From Hygrocybe punicea (taxonomy: Eukaryota; Basidiomycota; Agaricomycetes; Agaricales; Hygrophoraceae), in NCBI GenBank assembly GCA_963556145.1, contig OY744473.1, positions 2,418,001-2,482,000 of the forward strand: 64,000 nucleotides of DNA. The letters are read 5' to 3'. Shown here piece after piece: positions 22,710 through 33,612 of this stretch. Numbering within the stretch: position 1 is the first letter of the stretch; the number at the start of each line of letters is the position of its first letter. A model generated the notes under the pieces. It was not told where the DNA came from. It ran no database searches and worked only from the letters and a program-made list of their open reading frames with translations. A program made the position numbers and the translations under genes.

Positions 22710-23951
22710 ATGGCCCCACGTCCCAACCGTAAACCGCTCGCTGATCCCAACCCGTCGAACCCTTTGCCCGAAAACGAAACGGACGAAGGCACACGAAATG
22801 TTGACTTTGTAGAGACTACCGCAGGTCCCTCAGACCATGTCAGGTAAAGATCGTCATCCCATCAAACTTTAATCGTTGCATTTCACACTCATCTACAGCA
22901 TTCGAGTGCTCGGAATGCACCCCCTTATCCAAAATGTCGAAGACCAAGTCACTTCCAAATTGGAACTTTGGCGCACGGCATTGTTAACAAAAGGATCGTA
23001 CTTGGGCGATCCTGAGATCGCTCCATCCCTCCGCTGGATGAAAGACGGCCGGAGTCTCCGTTTGGTGGTTTCGAACACCGAAGGGATAGAGACCCCCAAA
23101 AACAAGATCATCACACCGAGCGGTGGTGACACAACAAACTCAGTCACACTCTCTCTCCTCGTTCAACTCACGCACGATGACTTCTGGTTGATGCCAGACG
23201 CAATGTGGCAAGCCGACAAAGGTGGAGCAAAAAGATTTTCCGATATCAAACTGACGTGTACTGGTGCCGCCATTGATGCTCCCCTCCTCCGCAATGACTT
23301 CAATACCGCGCTCACTACTCTTCGAACCATCATGAAGGCAGGCACAACCCCTGGAAGCGTACCTGAGGGTGTCATCAAGATCAGCGATGGGGACGCTAAA
23401 ATCCGGCTCCGACACCAACCTTTCCATGTAAGAAACACCCACCGAGACATGTGTAAACGCTGACACCTGTTGCAGAAATCCAACTCTGTCCCTCACAACA
23501 ATGAAGAAAACGATGAACAAGGTACTGAACGTCACCTACCATCCACGTTAAATCTGACACACCCCAAGCCTCAACCTTCGCAGACGAGATCCAACTTCGT
23601 GACTGGCCTGTAGGCAGTGCTGATGCAAAAACTGCTCTTGAGAACATGGAAGAACACTACGTCGTCAGACCACTTCCTGCTTTCAACGTCCATGCGGACC
23701 TGATCGGACCACGTGAATACGTTGAGACCCTAAAAGGCGCCACAGTCATCGCTGACTTCACGCTGCAAAAATTCACCATGAAAGAAAAACTTGGTCCCAT
23801 CCGTGATGTGTTTGTCGCCGACATAATGAAGCTTCGTGTCGTTGACCCTCCAAAGTCGCCCTCCCGTTCCTCTCCCAAAAAACGTCTCTTCAAAAAAGAC
23901 CCCTTTGACATCGATCTGAGTGTGAAGGGCAAAAAAGTGCAAAAGTTTTAG
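22710..23951 (+). CDS. He1 second gene, unknown function, about 358 aa in four exons
   Basis: Exons 22710-22843, 22899-23427, 23476-23521 and 23584-23951; introns of 55, 48 and 62 nt with GTAAAG/CTACAG, GTAAGA/TTGCAG and GTACTG/TCGCAG borders. Phases agree, total 1077 nt, no internal stop. The N-terminus is polar and Pro-rich (MAPRPNRKPLADPNPSNP); the middle has KLELWRTALLTKGSYLG, VTLSLLVQL and DDFWLMPDAMWQ; the C-terminal part has REYVETLKGATVIADFTLQK and a basic tail SPSRSSPKKRLFKKD. Similar basidiomycete proteins with a YVETLKG..V...F.L pattern seem to travel with transposons, but I know no function. A single-stranded-DNA-binding helper, as in plant and animal Helitrons that carry RPA-like genes, is one guess and is not shown by the sequence. 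Confidence 0.7.
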
Positions 23952-25130
23952 CGTACGCTTCTTAAAATGACTTTTTTTTGGTACTAACATCCCTTTGTAT
24001 TTTACCTCGATTAATAAGCTGAGACTTCCGAAGTTCTCCCTCACAATCATCACGATCATAACTCTCCTTATCGATGCCTTGTCTCACCTAAACCACCTTA
24101 AAACCCTAATGAATGACCGGCACCTTCCAACAAAAAAAACCACTATGTCCACAGAGTCGCAGCCCACACGTGTTTCTCAAAATGATCATTTACACCTCAC
24201 GCGTGTTTGTCAACTCCACCCTAACTTACCACCCCGTGAGTTAAAAACCCCCCACCGAAATCAATAATTACTTTACACCTGTGCAGATGAATGCCAGCAG
24301 AGAGGAACATCACATCTACATGTACTCCGACCCACCTCCACTTCCCCCCAACCTCACCATCCCGAAAAAGGGGAAGACGTCTCACAAAACAAAATAAAAT
24401 AAAATTCACACATCGACTCCTCTCTCTCTAATCATACGACTTGTTGTAACTAGTAGCTTGGCAACTTGAACAGCCTCCACCTCAATCTATGAAAACGGGC
24501 TAAGGTCATGAAATCGTCGTATCCCACTCCTTCCCTTCCACGGTTGGTACCTGTCGTCCTACACTCATCCATAAGCCACAAAAAACCACCATAGAAGAAG
24601 TTCACAAAAATACCTCTGTAATATATCCGATGTGTGTGAACATACTGCCACAATTCCCATTACTCGCAACCCCCCCCCAGCTTGCTGAAAGAAAACGTAC
24701 CACATGTAAACTCCTTTCAGTCACAACATATGAATCTTGTTGCGCTTCTGAACGCCTTGGTGCCCATTGTACTTCGTGAATGTGCAGATCCTCACCATCC
24801 ACAAAACGAAGAACATGGAAAAACGCCGTGAAATCAATTGGACTTGGCATCGATGTTTCCTTCAATCCATGCATATTTTCTCGGTTAAGAAACGTTCGAT
24901 GAGACATGTCTCGATCGTGATCACAGATCACCTTTCCCCCCATCTAAATCTAATCACCAATCTTCACGCTGAATAACCTCCTAACACGCTCCACCACAAC
25001 GTCATGGATTTGTTTGAAGATGTCATGTTATGTCCCAAATTTCAATAAAAATCTATGCATCCTTCTGCCAGTTCACCTTGCTTGTATAAGTACACCAGCT
25101 ATCACACGGTAAAAAAAGGAGCAAGGTTGT
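23952..25130. other. He1 3' region, no clear gene
   Basis: Between the second He1 gene and the terminal hairpin. A minus-strand frame at 24602-24943 (113 codons, including FFHVLRFVDGEDLHIHEVQW) is open and could be an exon, but has no partner or recognised family. I do not call it. Confidence 0.4.
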
Positions 25131-25157
25131 GCCACCAAAGGTGGCCCTTCCCTCTAG
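25131..25157 (+). terminator. He1 3' terminal hairpin and CTAG end
   Basis: Stem GCCACC/GGTGGC with loop AAA, 12 bases, then CTAG followed by T. This matches the CTRR-plus-hairpin terminator that stops rolling-circle transfer in canonical Helitrons. It is a transposition terminator, not a transcription terminator. Confidence 0.88.
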
Positions 25158-28100
25158 TTAATTAATTAATTGATTGATTAATTAATAAAGTTGATCGCCT
25201 ATAGACAGAATTTTTTTGTGCAAGAGATATGATTCTACTTCTAATACTGGAAAATAAGATGCAGTTGGGGCCATGTGTGGACAAGCTTACATAAGCATCC
25301 AAATATGGGTTGTCTCAGAAAATACAAACTACCTTCTAATTATATTCAAAATATTCATACTGACTTCATTTCTTCTCAGAATCAGCTGAAATTTGAACTG
25401 CTGACTAAGATAACCATTTCGGGCAAGGTGTGACAGTCACATGGTGACCACTCTAACCATATAAGGCAATTTTAGATATTGTATAGCAAATTTTTTACTG
25501 ATCGCAATGGTGACAGTCACATGTGACCAGTCTAACTATATAAGACAATTTTACACTATATATCCTAAATTTTGAGCTGATCACATGAGTCACAGTCACA
25601 TGTGACCACTATTACTATATATGGAAATATCAGCCATATAAGCAGAAATGAGCTTATTTCTGATTATCCACTATTATTTTTACTTCAAACATACAATTCA
25701 ATGTGATATCGCACATTATCTTATATGTTAATTATATATTAATCACTTATTAATGTGAGTAACAATCATACAAATAAAATGAAAGAAAACAGACTTGTTT
25801 ATGCTATGTGCAATATTAGCCCACTTAACAAGTACAGTAGTCTTCATATTGATGACTCATCTGTTGTACAGCATTCAAGGTCATGGAGAAGTAGGGTTGA
25901 GAAAATATAAGTCAATTGTTATTATACTATTTAGGAGATGGTTATGTTTGGCAGTTGACCTGTTGCTCCTTGAACATTTCTTTTATGGCTGAGACTATTA
26001 CAAGATGATACAGCACAGCAGACATAACAGTAAGTGAGGAGGTTGATGAAGACTGAAGACTCACTAGGCAGTTTTATTTTGTCTACTTTTTATGTTGCTG
26101 AGGTGTGAGGTGGACTCATTAGAACAATTTGCAATATACAATATATGCTATATGTCTCATACTATATGTAAAATGCTTTATGCAACTTAATCTTATTGCT
26201 CACTTCATCATGGAAGTCGGAAGGGGGAAAAAAGAACTCGTTCATGCCATACGTAGCACTGGCCCACTAAACAAGTAGCAGGAGCAGGTGCTTCATCACC
26301 ATTGTCATCATCTCCCTCTGGATGGAGCACCACTCCAGGATGTTTGGGAGGAGCCTCCACAACAGGTGGCTCAGAGACAAGGTTAATGGCAGTGGGAGAG
26401 TTCCCAGGGAAACACCGCTCATCAAATACTGCATGACTACTGATTATAATCCACTTTTCTACTGGGTCCCAAAATTTCTATGCTTTGACACCTTCTGGAT
26501 AGCCAACAAAGATACACTTCTTTGAGTGTGGTTGCAGTGCTTTCCTCTTTTCCTTGCGAACCAGCACATATGCCAAGCAACCAAACACTCGAAAGTAAGA
26601 AATGTCAGGCCGTTTACGTTTCCAGACAAAGTAGGGTGTCTCTCCATCCAATGCAGAAGTAGGTGTCCTATTGCTGGTGTGCACAAATGCTGCCACAGCT
26701 AGCTTCCAGAAGGAGGGAGGGAGTTTTGCCTGAACCAGGAGTGCAGTAGCAGCACCAGCTACATCACAATTGGCATGCTCTGCAACTCCATTCTGATGGG
26801 GTTCATTTGGTTCAGTGTGCTGGCATTTGATTCCCTCACTGGCACAGAAGTCAACATATTCATGGCCAATGTATTCACCTCCTTTGTCATCCCTGGTAGA
26901 CTGGATTTTTCTACCAGTCTGGTTCTCTGCATCTGCCTTGAACAGCTTGAATGAAGCCAATGCATCACTCTTTTTCTTCAGGAACGCAACAGTTTTCCAG
27001 TGTGACTTGTCATCAATGAACAGTTCCCAATAGCGATAGCCCTCTGCTGTTTGCACAGGCAGTGGGCCCTTCAGATCCATGTGGATGAGATCAAGAATCT
27101 GAGGACGACGAGTGGCTGTTTTGAAAATGTCATGACGGTGTTGCTTTCCAAAGATGCATGGTTCACAGATGGGATCAGGAGTAGACTGAGACTTGATCAC
27201 CATCCCTGTGACAAGCTTGTTCTTGCGCATGAGTTCCACATCAGCAAAGTTGAGATGGGAACAACGACGATGCCAGAGAGTGAGATCCAGGGGACAAGTG
27301 CTAACCGCGTGAGCAGACTGAGGCTGGGGCACAATGACTTTGCCATCCAAGTACCCGACATTGTGAATGTCAACAGTGGCAGTAAAACGAAGTTGGCTCT
27401 GCTGATGGAACAGAACCCTGTCATCCTCAATGGCTATTTTGAAGCCTTTCTGACGTGTGAGGTGAAACAGAGAGAGTAGATTACTGCCAAGATCAGGTAC
27501 ATGAAGGACGTCATGGAACACAACAGGATACAGGGGTATACTCCTAGCAACTGGTTGAAACTCAACAGATCCCATCCCAGCCGAGTAGATGATTGAATCA
27601 TTGGCAAGGCGAATTGGGACAATGTGGGGGGAATAGGAGCGAAACCAGTGTCGGTGGGGTGTCATATGTGATGTGGCACCTGTATCCGGGTTCCAGTCAG
27701 TGCATGCTCGAGATTGCAGCCAATTGCTGCGGTGAGAAGGAGGAAGATAACTTGCATTGCCCGCAAACTCAACAACAGCAATATTGCTGGCTTGCACAGG
27801 AGCGCTCTCAGGAATGTCTTGGGAGGCCTCCTTTGCATTTTGTCTGCGCTTCCAAGCCCGTTGGTTTCCCTGACCCTGCTTGTTGCCACCCTGCTTTTTG
27901 GCCTCAGCTGAGGCTTTCTGCTTGATTGAGCAGTCCCTCTCAACATGGCCTTCTTTTCCACAGAAATAGCAGGTGACTTTTGTAGCGAATGAGGCAAGGT
28001 GGGATGATGAACCAAGGGTGCGCGCAAGACGTTGGCTTTCTTCGTTTTGGAATGCGGATTTGAGTTTGTCGAGGTCAAGAGTGTCGAGGAGGAGTAGAGA

Positions 28101-28634
28101 TGATGCGAAGTTATCGAATTCGGAGGGGAGAGTGAGGATGAGACTCATGGAAAGGAGTTCTTTGTCGAGGTCGTCAAGGGTGAATCCAGGTGGACGCAGG
28201 GCTTGAATGTCCTGCATGGCCTTGTCAGCACGAGCCATGAGCTCAGTGAGCATCTCGTTGTCGTCCTTGCGAGTGCTGAACAGGATTTTGTAGGCGTTGA
28301 AACGAGCGCCTGGCCGTTTTTGGAGGTGGACTGCCTCCAAGGCCTTCCACATCGCAACAGGATTCCCCTTTGAGGCTTTTACGTGCACTTTCTGGTTGTC
28401 CTCCAGTGCAAGCCAAATCTCCCCACTAGGTTTTGCAGCTTTCCTCTTCCACTCAGCAAGCTCTTTCTTCTCAGCAGCAGTAGGATGTGCAGCATCAGCT
28501 GGCACAGGCTGGGGTGTAGAACCATCAATGTATTCCCAAAGCTCCTTGGTGGCTAAATAAGCCTCCATGTTGTCAGACCACTGACCCCAATTGGAGCTGG
28601 AGAGAGCAGGGAATGTACGTTTAGTGTCAGACAT

Positions 28635-29384
28635 GATGGTGCTCAATATACGACTCTACTTAGATGTGGGGGGCGTGGTAGGAAGTGAAGCTGGAAACAG
28701 TCTCCTTAAAGCAGAGAGATTACCAGTCTGTTCTCAATCAGATGAAATCGGCTCAGGACAGCAGTAGTTGAAAATGGAGAGTCTTCAGAGCAAAATCTGA
28801 AGGGGAGGCAACTGAATACCCGCCAGCCCAATCTCCCTACATGCTGTACCACAGTGAGAGGTGCAAAGGCAACTGGGGTAACACTCCAGAGGAGGCCCAG
28901 GGAAGTAGCACTTCACTATGACTTGGCCTTGTTCTAGTCCTTTCTCAACAGACCAATAACCACTCCCAACAGGTAGAACTGTCAGAAAAGATGGATGCAC
29001 ACCCCACACACCTATTTGAGATGAAATCAAGCCTAACCCAAGCCCAAAAAGTGGCCTACAATGACCTGACACAACCACAGTAGCCCAAAACCCAAATAGA
29101 CTCAGAAACAGCAATAAACTGTTCTGAAGTTACTAACACTGGCAAAGTAGATCAACTCCGGACGACGAAGCGCTAAGACGAGGACGTTGTACTGTTGCTA
29201 GGGCAAAGTATACGTGCCGAAGCGGGTGCTGACAACGATTCGAGTCGGTCTGATGGGTAGTTGTCGAAAACAGGGGTCGATCTCGGGAATGGCGAGGTTT
29301 TAGCGTACGATAGTTGTTCCCAATCGATTCGGCGTAGTAACAAACGGTTTGGGCGAAGGGGGGGCGGTGATTTGTTAAGCTAGA
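28635..29384 (-). other. Copia 5' leader
   Basis: About 750 bp between the primer-binding site and Gag. No ORF of note; the part near the PBS is GC-rich with CGA/CG-rich runs. Presumably untranslated leader including packaging signals. Confidence 0.55.
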
Positions 29385-29401
29385 GCGCAGGGCTCATAAC
29401 C
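29385..29401 (-). other. Copia primer-binding site for the initiator tRNA-Met anticodon arm
   Basis: The plus strand here reads GCGCAGGGCTCATAACC, identical to the anticodon stem-loop region of yeast initiator tRNA-Met as I know it, and it abuts the LTR. Drosophila copia is primed by an internal fragment of the same tRNA, so this element probably uses a half-tRNA primer instead of the tRNA 3' end. Confidence 0.8.
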
Positions 29402-29569
29402 TATTGAAATAAACTGGTAGGAGGTCACTGTGAATACTGAGGATACACAGTGAGCTCCCCACCAGGTTTGACCGCTTTGGGACAAATAGGTACAAACAAT
29501 CAGCCACAATCTTCGAAATCTACTAAGTCCATACTCTCTTGTGGTAGAGTGGCTCATCACAACCTAACA
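29402..29569 (-). repeat. Copia 5' LTR (168 bp)
   Basis: Same sequence as 13850-14076 minus the 59-bp insertion. Bounded by the AGCGA duplication at 29570-29574 and the primer-binding site at 29401. Confidence 0.9.
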
Positions 29570-29574
29570 AGCGA

Positions 29575-30225
29575 TTCCTTGGCTGCGATACGGGGGTCTC
29601 TGTGATCGGTGGCGGGATGTGTATTTTGGGATAAGAGCGCGTCTTTGTAGGATGTGGTCGTAGATTCAATGGTGGTAGATGCTTTGGCGAGGTGTGCTGC
29701 CATCTGTTGGAGTTGGTTTTTCATTTCCATGAGGTTGGTGTCTACGAGTTCTGTGATTCAGGTGGAGATATTGATGAAGATGGGTTCCATAGTTCGATTG
29801 ATGGTTTCTTGTAGCGTGTCGGATTGTCTTTTGACTTCTCTCGTGACAGCGTCAGCAAGTAGTTCAGTCTTGGCGTTGAAGTCTACAGCATTTAGCAGTA
29901 TGGCGACGGAGCGGATGGTGTTGGCTATGGAGGTAATGGTATTGTTCTCGTCATTATCTGGTGTCGATATCTGCATTGGTATTCTTGACAAAGCGGGTAT
30001 GTCTAGGTCTTGGTTGGGGGGGAGTAATGACTTAGCTAGAAGGCAGTTTACGGCTTGCTGGATTGATTCTGGCTCTATTTCCGGTTCGGTGTTGGTTTCC
30101 GTTTGTTGGATGGCTGCTTGTCTCAAGGCTCTGGTTTTGGGTGGTGTCGAGGTTGTAGCTCGAGTTAGCTTGCCGCGCTTGCTTTTGGCTCCTTCACTGG
30201 AGATTGCCCATTGTCGTAGGCTCAT
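29575..30225 (-). pseudogene. LINE ORF1 (Gag-like) N-terminal part
   Basis: Starts MSLRQWAISSEGAKSKRG at 30225 and runs through a Gln/Glu/Pro-rich stretch, then a long helical region (ELLADAVTREVKRQSDTLQ, later NLMEMKNQLQQMAAHLAK) and HRDPRIAAKE, which resembles ORF1 of basidiomycete Tad elements. An in-frame TGA at 29758 interrupts it (reading resumes ITELVDTNL). It ends at the Copia target site; the rest of ORF1, including any zinc knuckles, is gone. Confidence 0.65.
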
Positions 30226-30483
30226 TTTTACGTTTAGCTATTTTAAGAGCAGGTTCTGGGTGTTTTAGTAAGGGGTGGGTATGGGATTGGGCCTATAGCC
30301 TGTGTACGAAGAGTTCCTTTTTTCGGGGTCCCAGTAGGGGTGCCATGCGGTTATGGATCAAGAACCGTCCCAGGTCCCTTTTGACTGGTTTCATTCCAGC
30401 ATTCAGAGCCTCTATTGACTTGCACACTGCATAGACTGTCACCAGATTTGACAAGGAGGATGTCATGGGGACTGTCCTGGTGG
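30226..30483 (-). other. Probable LINE 5' untranslated region
   Basis: Upstream of the ORF1 start and cut off by the tail of the short Helitron at 30484. No gene. Confidence 0.4.
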
Positions 30484-31797
30484 ACTTGTTTAGTGGGCCA
30501 GTGCTGCGCATGGCATGAACAAGTTCTTTTTTTCCCCTCCTCACTTTCATCATAGCAACCTCTCACCATAGCAACATAAAAAGTAGAAGAAAAAACCTGC
30601 ATAGCATGTCTCAACTTCCTCTCCCACTGTCATGTCTTCTTTACTTCATCATTATGCAATACTCTCAGCCAAAAAACAGAGCAACACAATACATCAACTA
30701 TCAAATACAACTATCTTTAAACAGTATGATAACAATTGACTTACATTTGCTAAACTCTACTTCTCCATAACTTTGCTGCACAACAGATGATAACATGAAG
30801 ACAGCTGTACTTGAGTGGACCAATGTTGCATATGACATGAACAAAGTCTTGTTTCTATTATTGAATTTTTATTTGTATGATTATTACAAACATCAATAAG
30901 TGATTTTGCTTGAAATATATAATTAGTATATAATATATACAGCAATATCACATTGAATTATATGTTTTAAGTAAAAATATCATTATATCATCTGAGTTAC
31001 ACTAATTTCTGCTTATATGGCTGATATTTCTATATATAGTAATGGTAGTCACATGTGACTATGACTCCTGTGATCACCTCAAAATTTAGGATATATGGTA
31101 TAAAATTACCGTATATGGTTAGACTCGTCACATGTGACTATCACCATTGCGATCAGCAAAAAATTTGCTATACAATATCAGAAATTGTCTTATATGGTTA
31201 GAGTGGTCACATGTGACTGTCACATCTGACCCGAAATGATAATATTAGGCAGCAGTTCAATTTTCAGCTGAATCTGATAAGAATTAAGGCCAGGATAAAT
31301 ATTGTGAATATCATTGCATTTGTGTAATGAATATGATGAGCTGTATGTGATTTAGCATATATTATGCCAAATTACCATATATGGTTAGACTGGTCACATG
31401 TGACTGTTACCATTGCGATCAGCAAAAAATTTGGTATATAATATCACAAAGTACCTTATATGGTTAGACTGGTCACATGTGACTGTCACACCTTGCCCGA
31501 AATGTTTATATTAGTCAGCAGTTCAATTTTCAGCTAATTCCGATGAGAACTGAAGGGTGTATGAATATTTTGAATATAATTGGGAGGTAATTTGTCTTGT
31601 GTAAGACATCCCATATTTGGATGCTTATGTAAGCCACTCCAAACATGGCCCCGATTTTATGTTACATTCCAGCATAAGAAGTAGAATCATATCTCTTGCC
31701 CAAAAAAAATTTCTCTATAGGCGATGCAAAAACATTAATTAATTACAAACCTTCACTGATAAAGAACGAGTCTTTTAATAAATTAAAAGAACTCGTA
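30484..31797 (-). mobile_element. Non-autonomous Helitron2-like element (1314 bp)
   Basis: The tail is at the left (reverse complement of CCCACTAAACAAGT) and the hairpin 5' end at the right (31797). The 5' part lacks a few bases in the GACCTGGTTCAGTGAGGG stretch. It is closely similar to the copies at 50223 and 56360 and contains the same GTCACATGTGAC palindromes. The flanking bases show a T on the 5' side and no duplication. Confidence 0.85.
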
Positions 31798-32256
31798 AAA
31801 AAAATTATGTAGGGGATCTGGTATGATTTGGGCTCCCTGTAAGCCATTTTTTGCCAAGGAAATGAGTATAGATACAATAACTAATGTTATACTGCAAATC
31901 AAAATGTAGTAATTTCTAAGTATATTTTACTCTATGTTACGAGTCCCTATAAGGGAATCGTTCTATATGGTGGATTCTCAAACTCAGGGTCAGACTGTAA
32001 TTTGCCAAGCCGTGGGAACAATTTTGTGAAACTGTGGGAACAATTTGGAAGCCCTGGGAATAACTATGAAGCCATGTGACTGGGCGGAGTTGAGTGTGAG
32101 AATTTGTTGTCCCAATCGGCAAGAACAATAAGGCAGCCGGATCACAGCAGCCAAAATTGGAAATGGGTAGTGTTATATCATGTTGGTATTGCAATTGCAA
32201 TTGGTTTCTGATAATGATCACATGCATTCATAATGCAATGTGCCGTGTATGAATGA
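31798..32256. other. Spacer between two Helitron ends, nothing recognised
   Basis: Separates the 5' end of the short element at 31797 from the 3' end of HeT at 32257. Only short, unconvincing ORFs. Confidence 0.5.
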
Positions 32257-32438
32257 ACTTGTTTAGAGGGCCAGTGCTTCGCATGGCATGAACGAGTTCT
32301 TCCTAAAGTTCCAATCTTTGCTCTGAATTGATTCACTGCTACCTCATAAATCATATTGAGCAAGACTAAGCCCGCCACACCCACCCATTATTATAGTGCA
32401 AAAGTTGTTGATGTAGACTTGCTGAGCCCAACCACTTT

Positions 32439-32788
32439 TTATTTTATATATCTCATGCAAATTAAATTTGGCCACCCACCCACCCACACATGAAACACTT
32501 TAAGCATATATTGCCAGCACAAGATTCTTGTCTCTGCATTGTCTAACATCAATTTATCAAGCATACCGTCATATGAACAAGTATTTCCAGTAGTCATACC
32601 ATCATGAAACCAAACCTTCCTGTCTACACTTATGATTCTACTGGTGAAATGATATTGGCCATGATAAACAATTCCATTCAACCTCAATAACTTGATGCCT
32701 TTGTCAGTTTCAAACTCAAGTGTATGACTGGTCTCAATGTCCATGAGTGGATATTCCAAAACAAGCACAGGTGGCACTTCATTGTAGA
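32439..32788 (-). pseudogene. HeT protease domain, C-terminal half
   Basis: Continues the protease begun at 58160: after Q-Q-I-L (56314-56325) comes F-Y-N-E-V-P-P-V-L-V-L-E-Y-P here, parallel to VVFYNEAPHILVLEYP in HeG. It contains the His region IVYHGQYHFTSRII and WFHDGM and ends at 32439. The frame is continuous once HeG and the short element are removed. Upstream of 32788 the apparent ORF runs into HeG sequence and should be ignored. Confidence 0.8.
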
Positions 32789-33612
32789 ACTTGTTTAGAG
32801 GGCCAGTGCTTCGCATGGCATGAACGAGTTCTTTTTTCTTCTTTTGCATACAAAATATATGGTATAATTGTAACATTCTGTTGAACATAAGTTGCATGAA
32901 TACAAGTGGTTAGACTCTGACGATAACTTAAGCACAGCTTAGTATTGAAATGAATGAGGAAATCTGATGTTAGTGAATGGCACCAGTAACCCTGAGGTAT
33001 CTTTGACTGTACTAGTACCTGCACATGTTGGACCCATGGGTTTTACCTGTTATTCTAAGCCCCAGATCATCCAAAATGGTCAAGTATTGAGCTAGATATG
33101 CTGAAAAAACTTTGTTCTAGTGTTTTGAGCATATCTAGCTCAATACTTCACTGTATTGGATGATCCAAGGCTTACAAAAATGCAGGCAGGTCCAGGAATC
33201 TATATCAATACCCATGCTATTCACTATCTGGTGTATATATAGGTAGCATAACCAATATTTGACTAACTATAATGTTGGTTGGTATACTAATTATATAATG
33301 TTGGTATATTAATTATATACATGTTAGTATGGAATAAACTTCATAGAATACTATAGCATGAACCAAATATTGTTGCTGCAGCTAGGCTAGCCACAAGTCA
33401 GCCAAGGTTAGCTGGGGTTATGGCTAAGCTAACATGGTTTTTTTTCTAGTCCAACTCAGTAGCCAGAGGTAGCCGACTATAGCTGACTACAGTTGACTAT
33501 AGTCAGCATGGTGGCTTATTATAACTGCAGCTCAGCCAACAAAGGTGCAACTATACATACCTGCATCCATCATGCTAAATACCTTGTCAATTGACACAGC
33601 CTGTCTGTTCTT

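Larger units (their letters stand above)
16243..25157 (+). mobile_element. He1: complete canonical Helitron (8.9 kb)
   Basis: The 3' end has the canonical form: a perfect hairpin GCCACC-AAA-GGTGGC (25131-25145), 12 bases, then CTAG next to a T (25154-25158). The 5' end follows an A, giving A/T insertion in the TTAATTAATT stretch of the short Helitron; it starts CCTTGCTTGCAAGG, itself a short palindrome, rather than the usual TC. Flanking sequence on both sides continues the host element. It carries an intact Rep-helicase gene and a second intron-containing gene, both on the plus strand. GC content is higher than its surroundings. Confidence 0.88.
16174..26276 (+). mobile_element. Non-autonomous Helitron2-like element in Copia, itself split by He1
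   Basis: The 5' end at 16174 (TACAAGTTC, a variant of TACGAGTTC) and the tail ending CACTAAACAAGT at 26276. Once He1 (16243-25157) is subtracted, 1188 bp remain and align with the other short copies, including GTCACATGTGAC repeats near 25440-25610. The Copia reading frame shows the exact empty site: T followed by A, with no target duplication. Confidence 0.88.
14098..28634 (-). pseudogene. Copia Gag-Pol polyprotein, split by a 10.1-kb insertion and one stop
   Basis: Start chosen at the ATG at 28634 (MSDTKRTFPAL); the frame opens slightly upstream without ATG. Domains in order: Gag with a CCHC knuckle CYFCGKEGHVERDC; aspartic protease DTGATSHM; pre-integrase with LWHRRCSHLN and CEPCIFGKQHR; integrase D (HMDLKGPLP), D (DDKGGEY) and a weakened E region (NGVAEHANCD, where ERANR-like is usual); RT with FIDDM at the active site; RNase H with TYTDADHGGN and LTKALGRPK near the end. 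Two lesions: TAG at 26478 after GYPEGVKA, followed in frame by KFWDP (W in relatives), and the Helitron insertion 16174-26276 in a Pro/Ala-rich linker between integrase and RT. Joining 16173 to 26277 restores the frame A-P-A-P-A-T-E-N. Confidence 0.9.
13850..29569 (-). mobile_element. Ty1/Copia LTR retrotransposon, interrupted
   Basis: Two LTRs (13850-14076 and 29402-29569) flanked by the 5-bp duplication AGCGA (13845-13849 and 29570-29574). Without the 10,103-bp insertion it is about 5.6 kb, the usual Copia size. The order protease-integrase-RT-RNase H defines the superfamily. A primer-binding site touches the 5' LTR and a purine tract touches the 3' LTR. It was inserted in the LINE and was later itself opened by 16174-26276. 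Confidence 0.92.
9591..30483 (-). mobile_element. Tad1-like non-LTR retrotransposon (LINE), decayed and carrying nested insertions
   Basis: Read on the minus strand: an ORF1 piece (30225-29575), then reverse transcriptase (13849-12636), RNase H and a CCHC-like end (11488-10176), a 3' UTR, and a 21-base poly(A) tract (T run at 9591-9611). It is interrupted by Copia (13850-29569) and by a short Helitron (11489-12635). Removing the Helitron restores the codons exactly. At least five in-frame stops and two frameshifts mark it as dead. The rest of ORF1 and the whole endonuclease domain are absent between the two sides of the Copia insertion. The 5' side (30226-30483) ends at another short Helitron. 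Confidence 0.8.

Noticed and set aside
16243..25157. He1 genes as the autonomous partner of the element they sit in
   Set aside because: He1 has its own canonical 3' hairpin and CTAG inside the AT-rich stretch of the host element, so it is a separate, later insertion and not the coding part of that element.
28785..29114. 109-codon minus-strand ORF in the Copia leader
   Set aside because: Lies between the primer-binding site and Gag, where Copia elements have no gene; composition is not protein-like.
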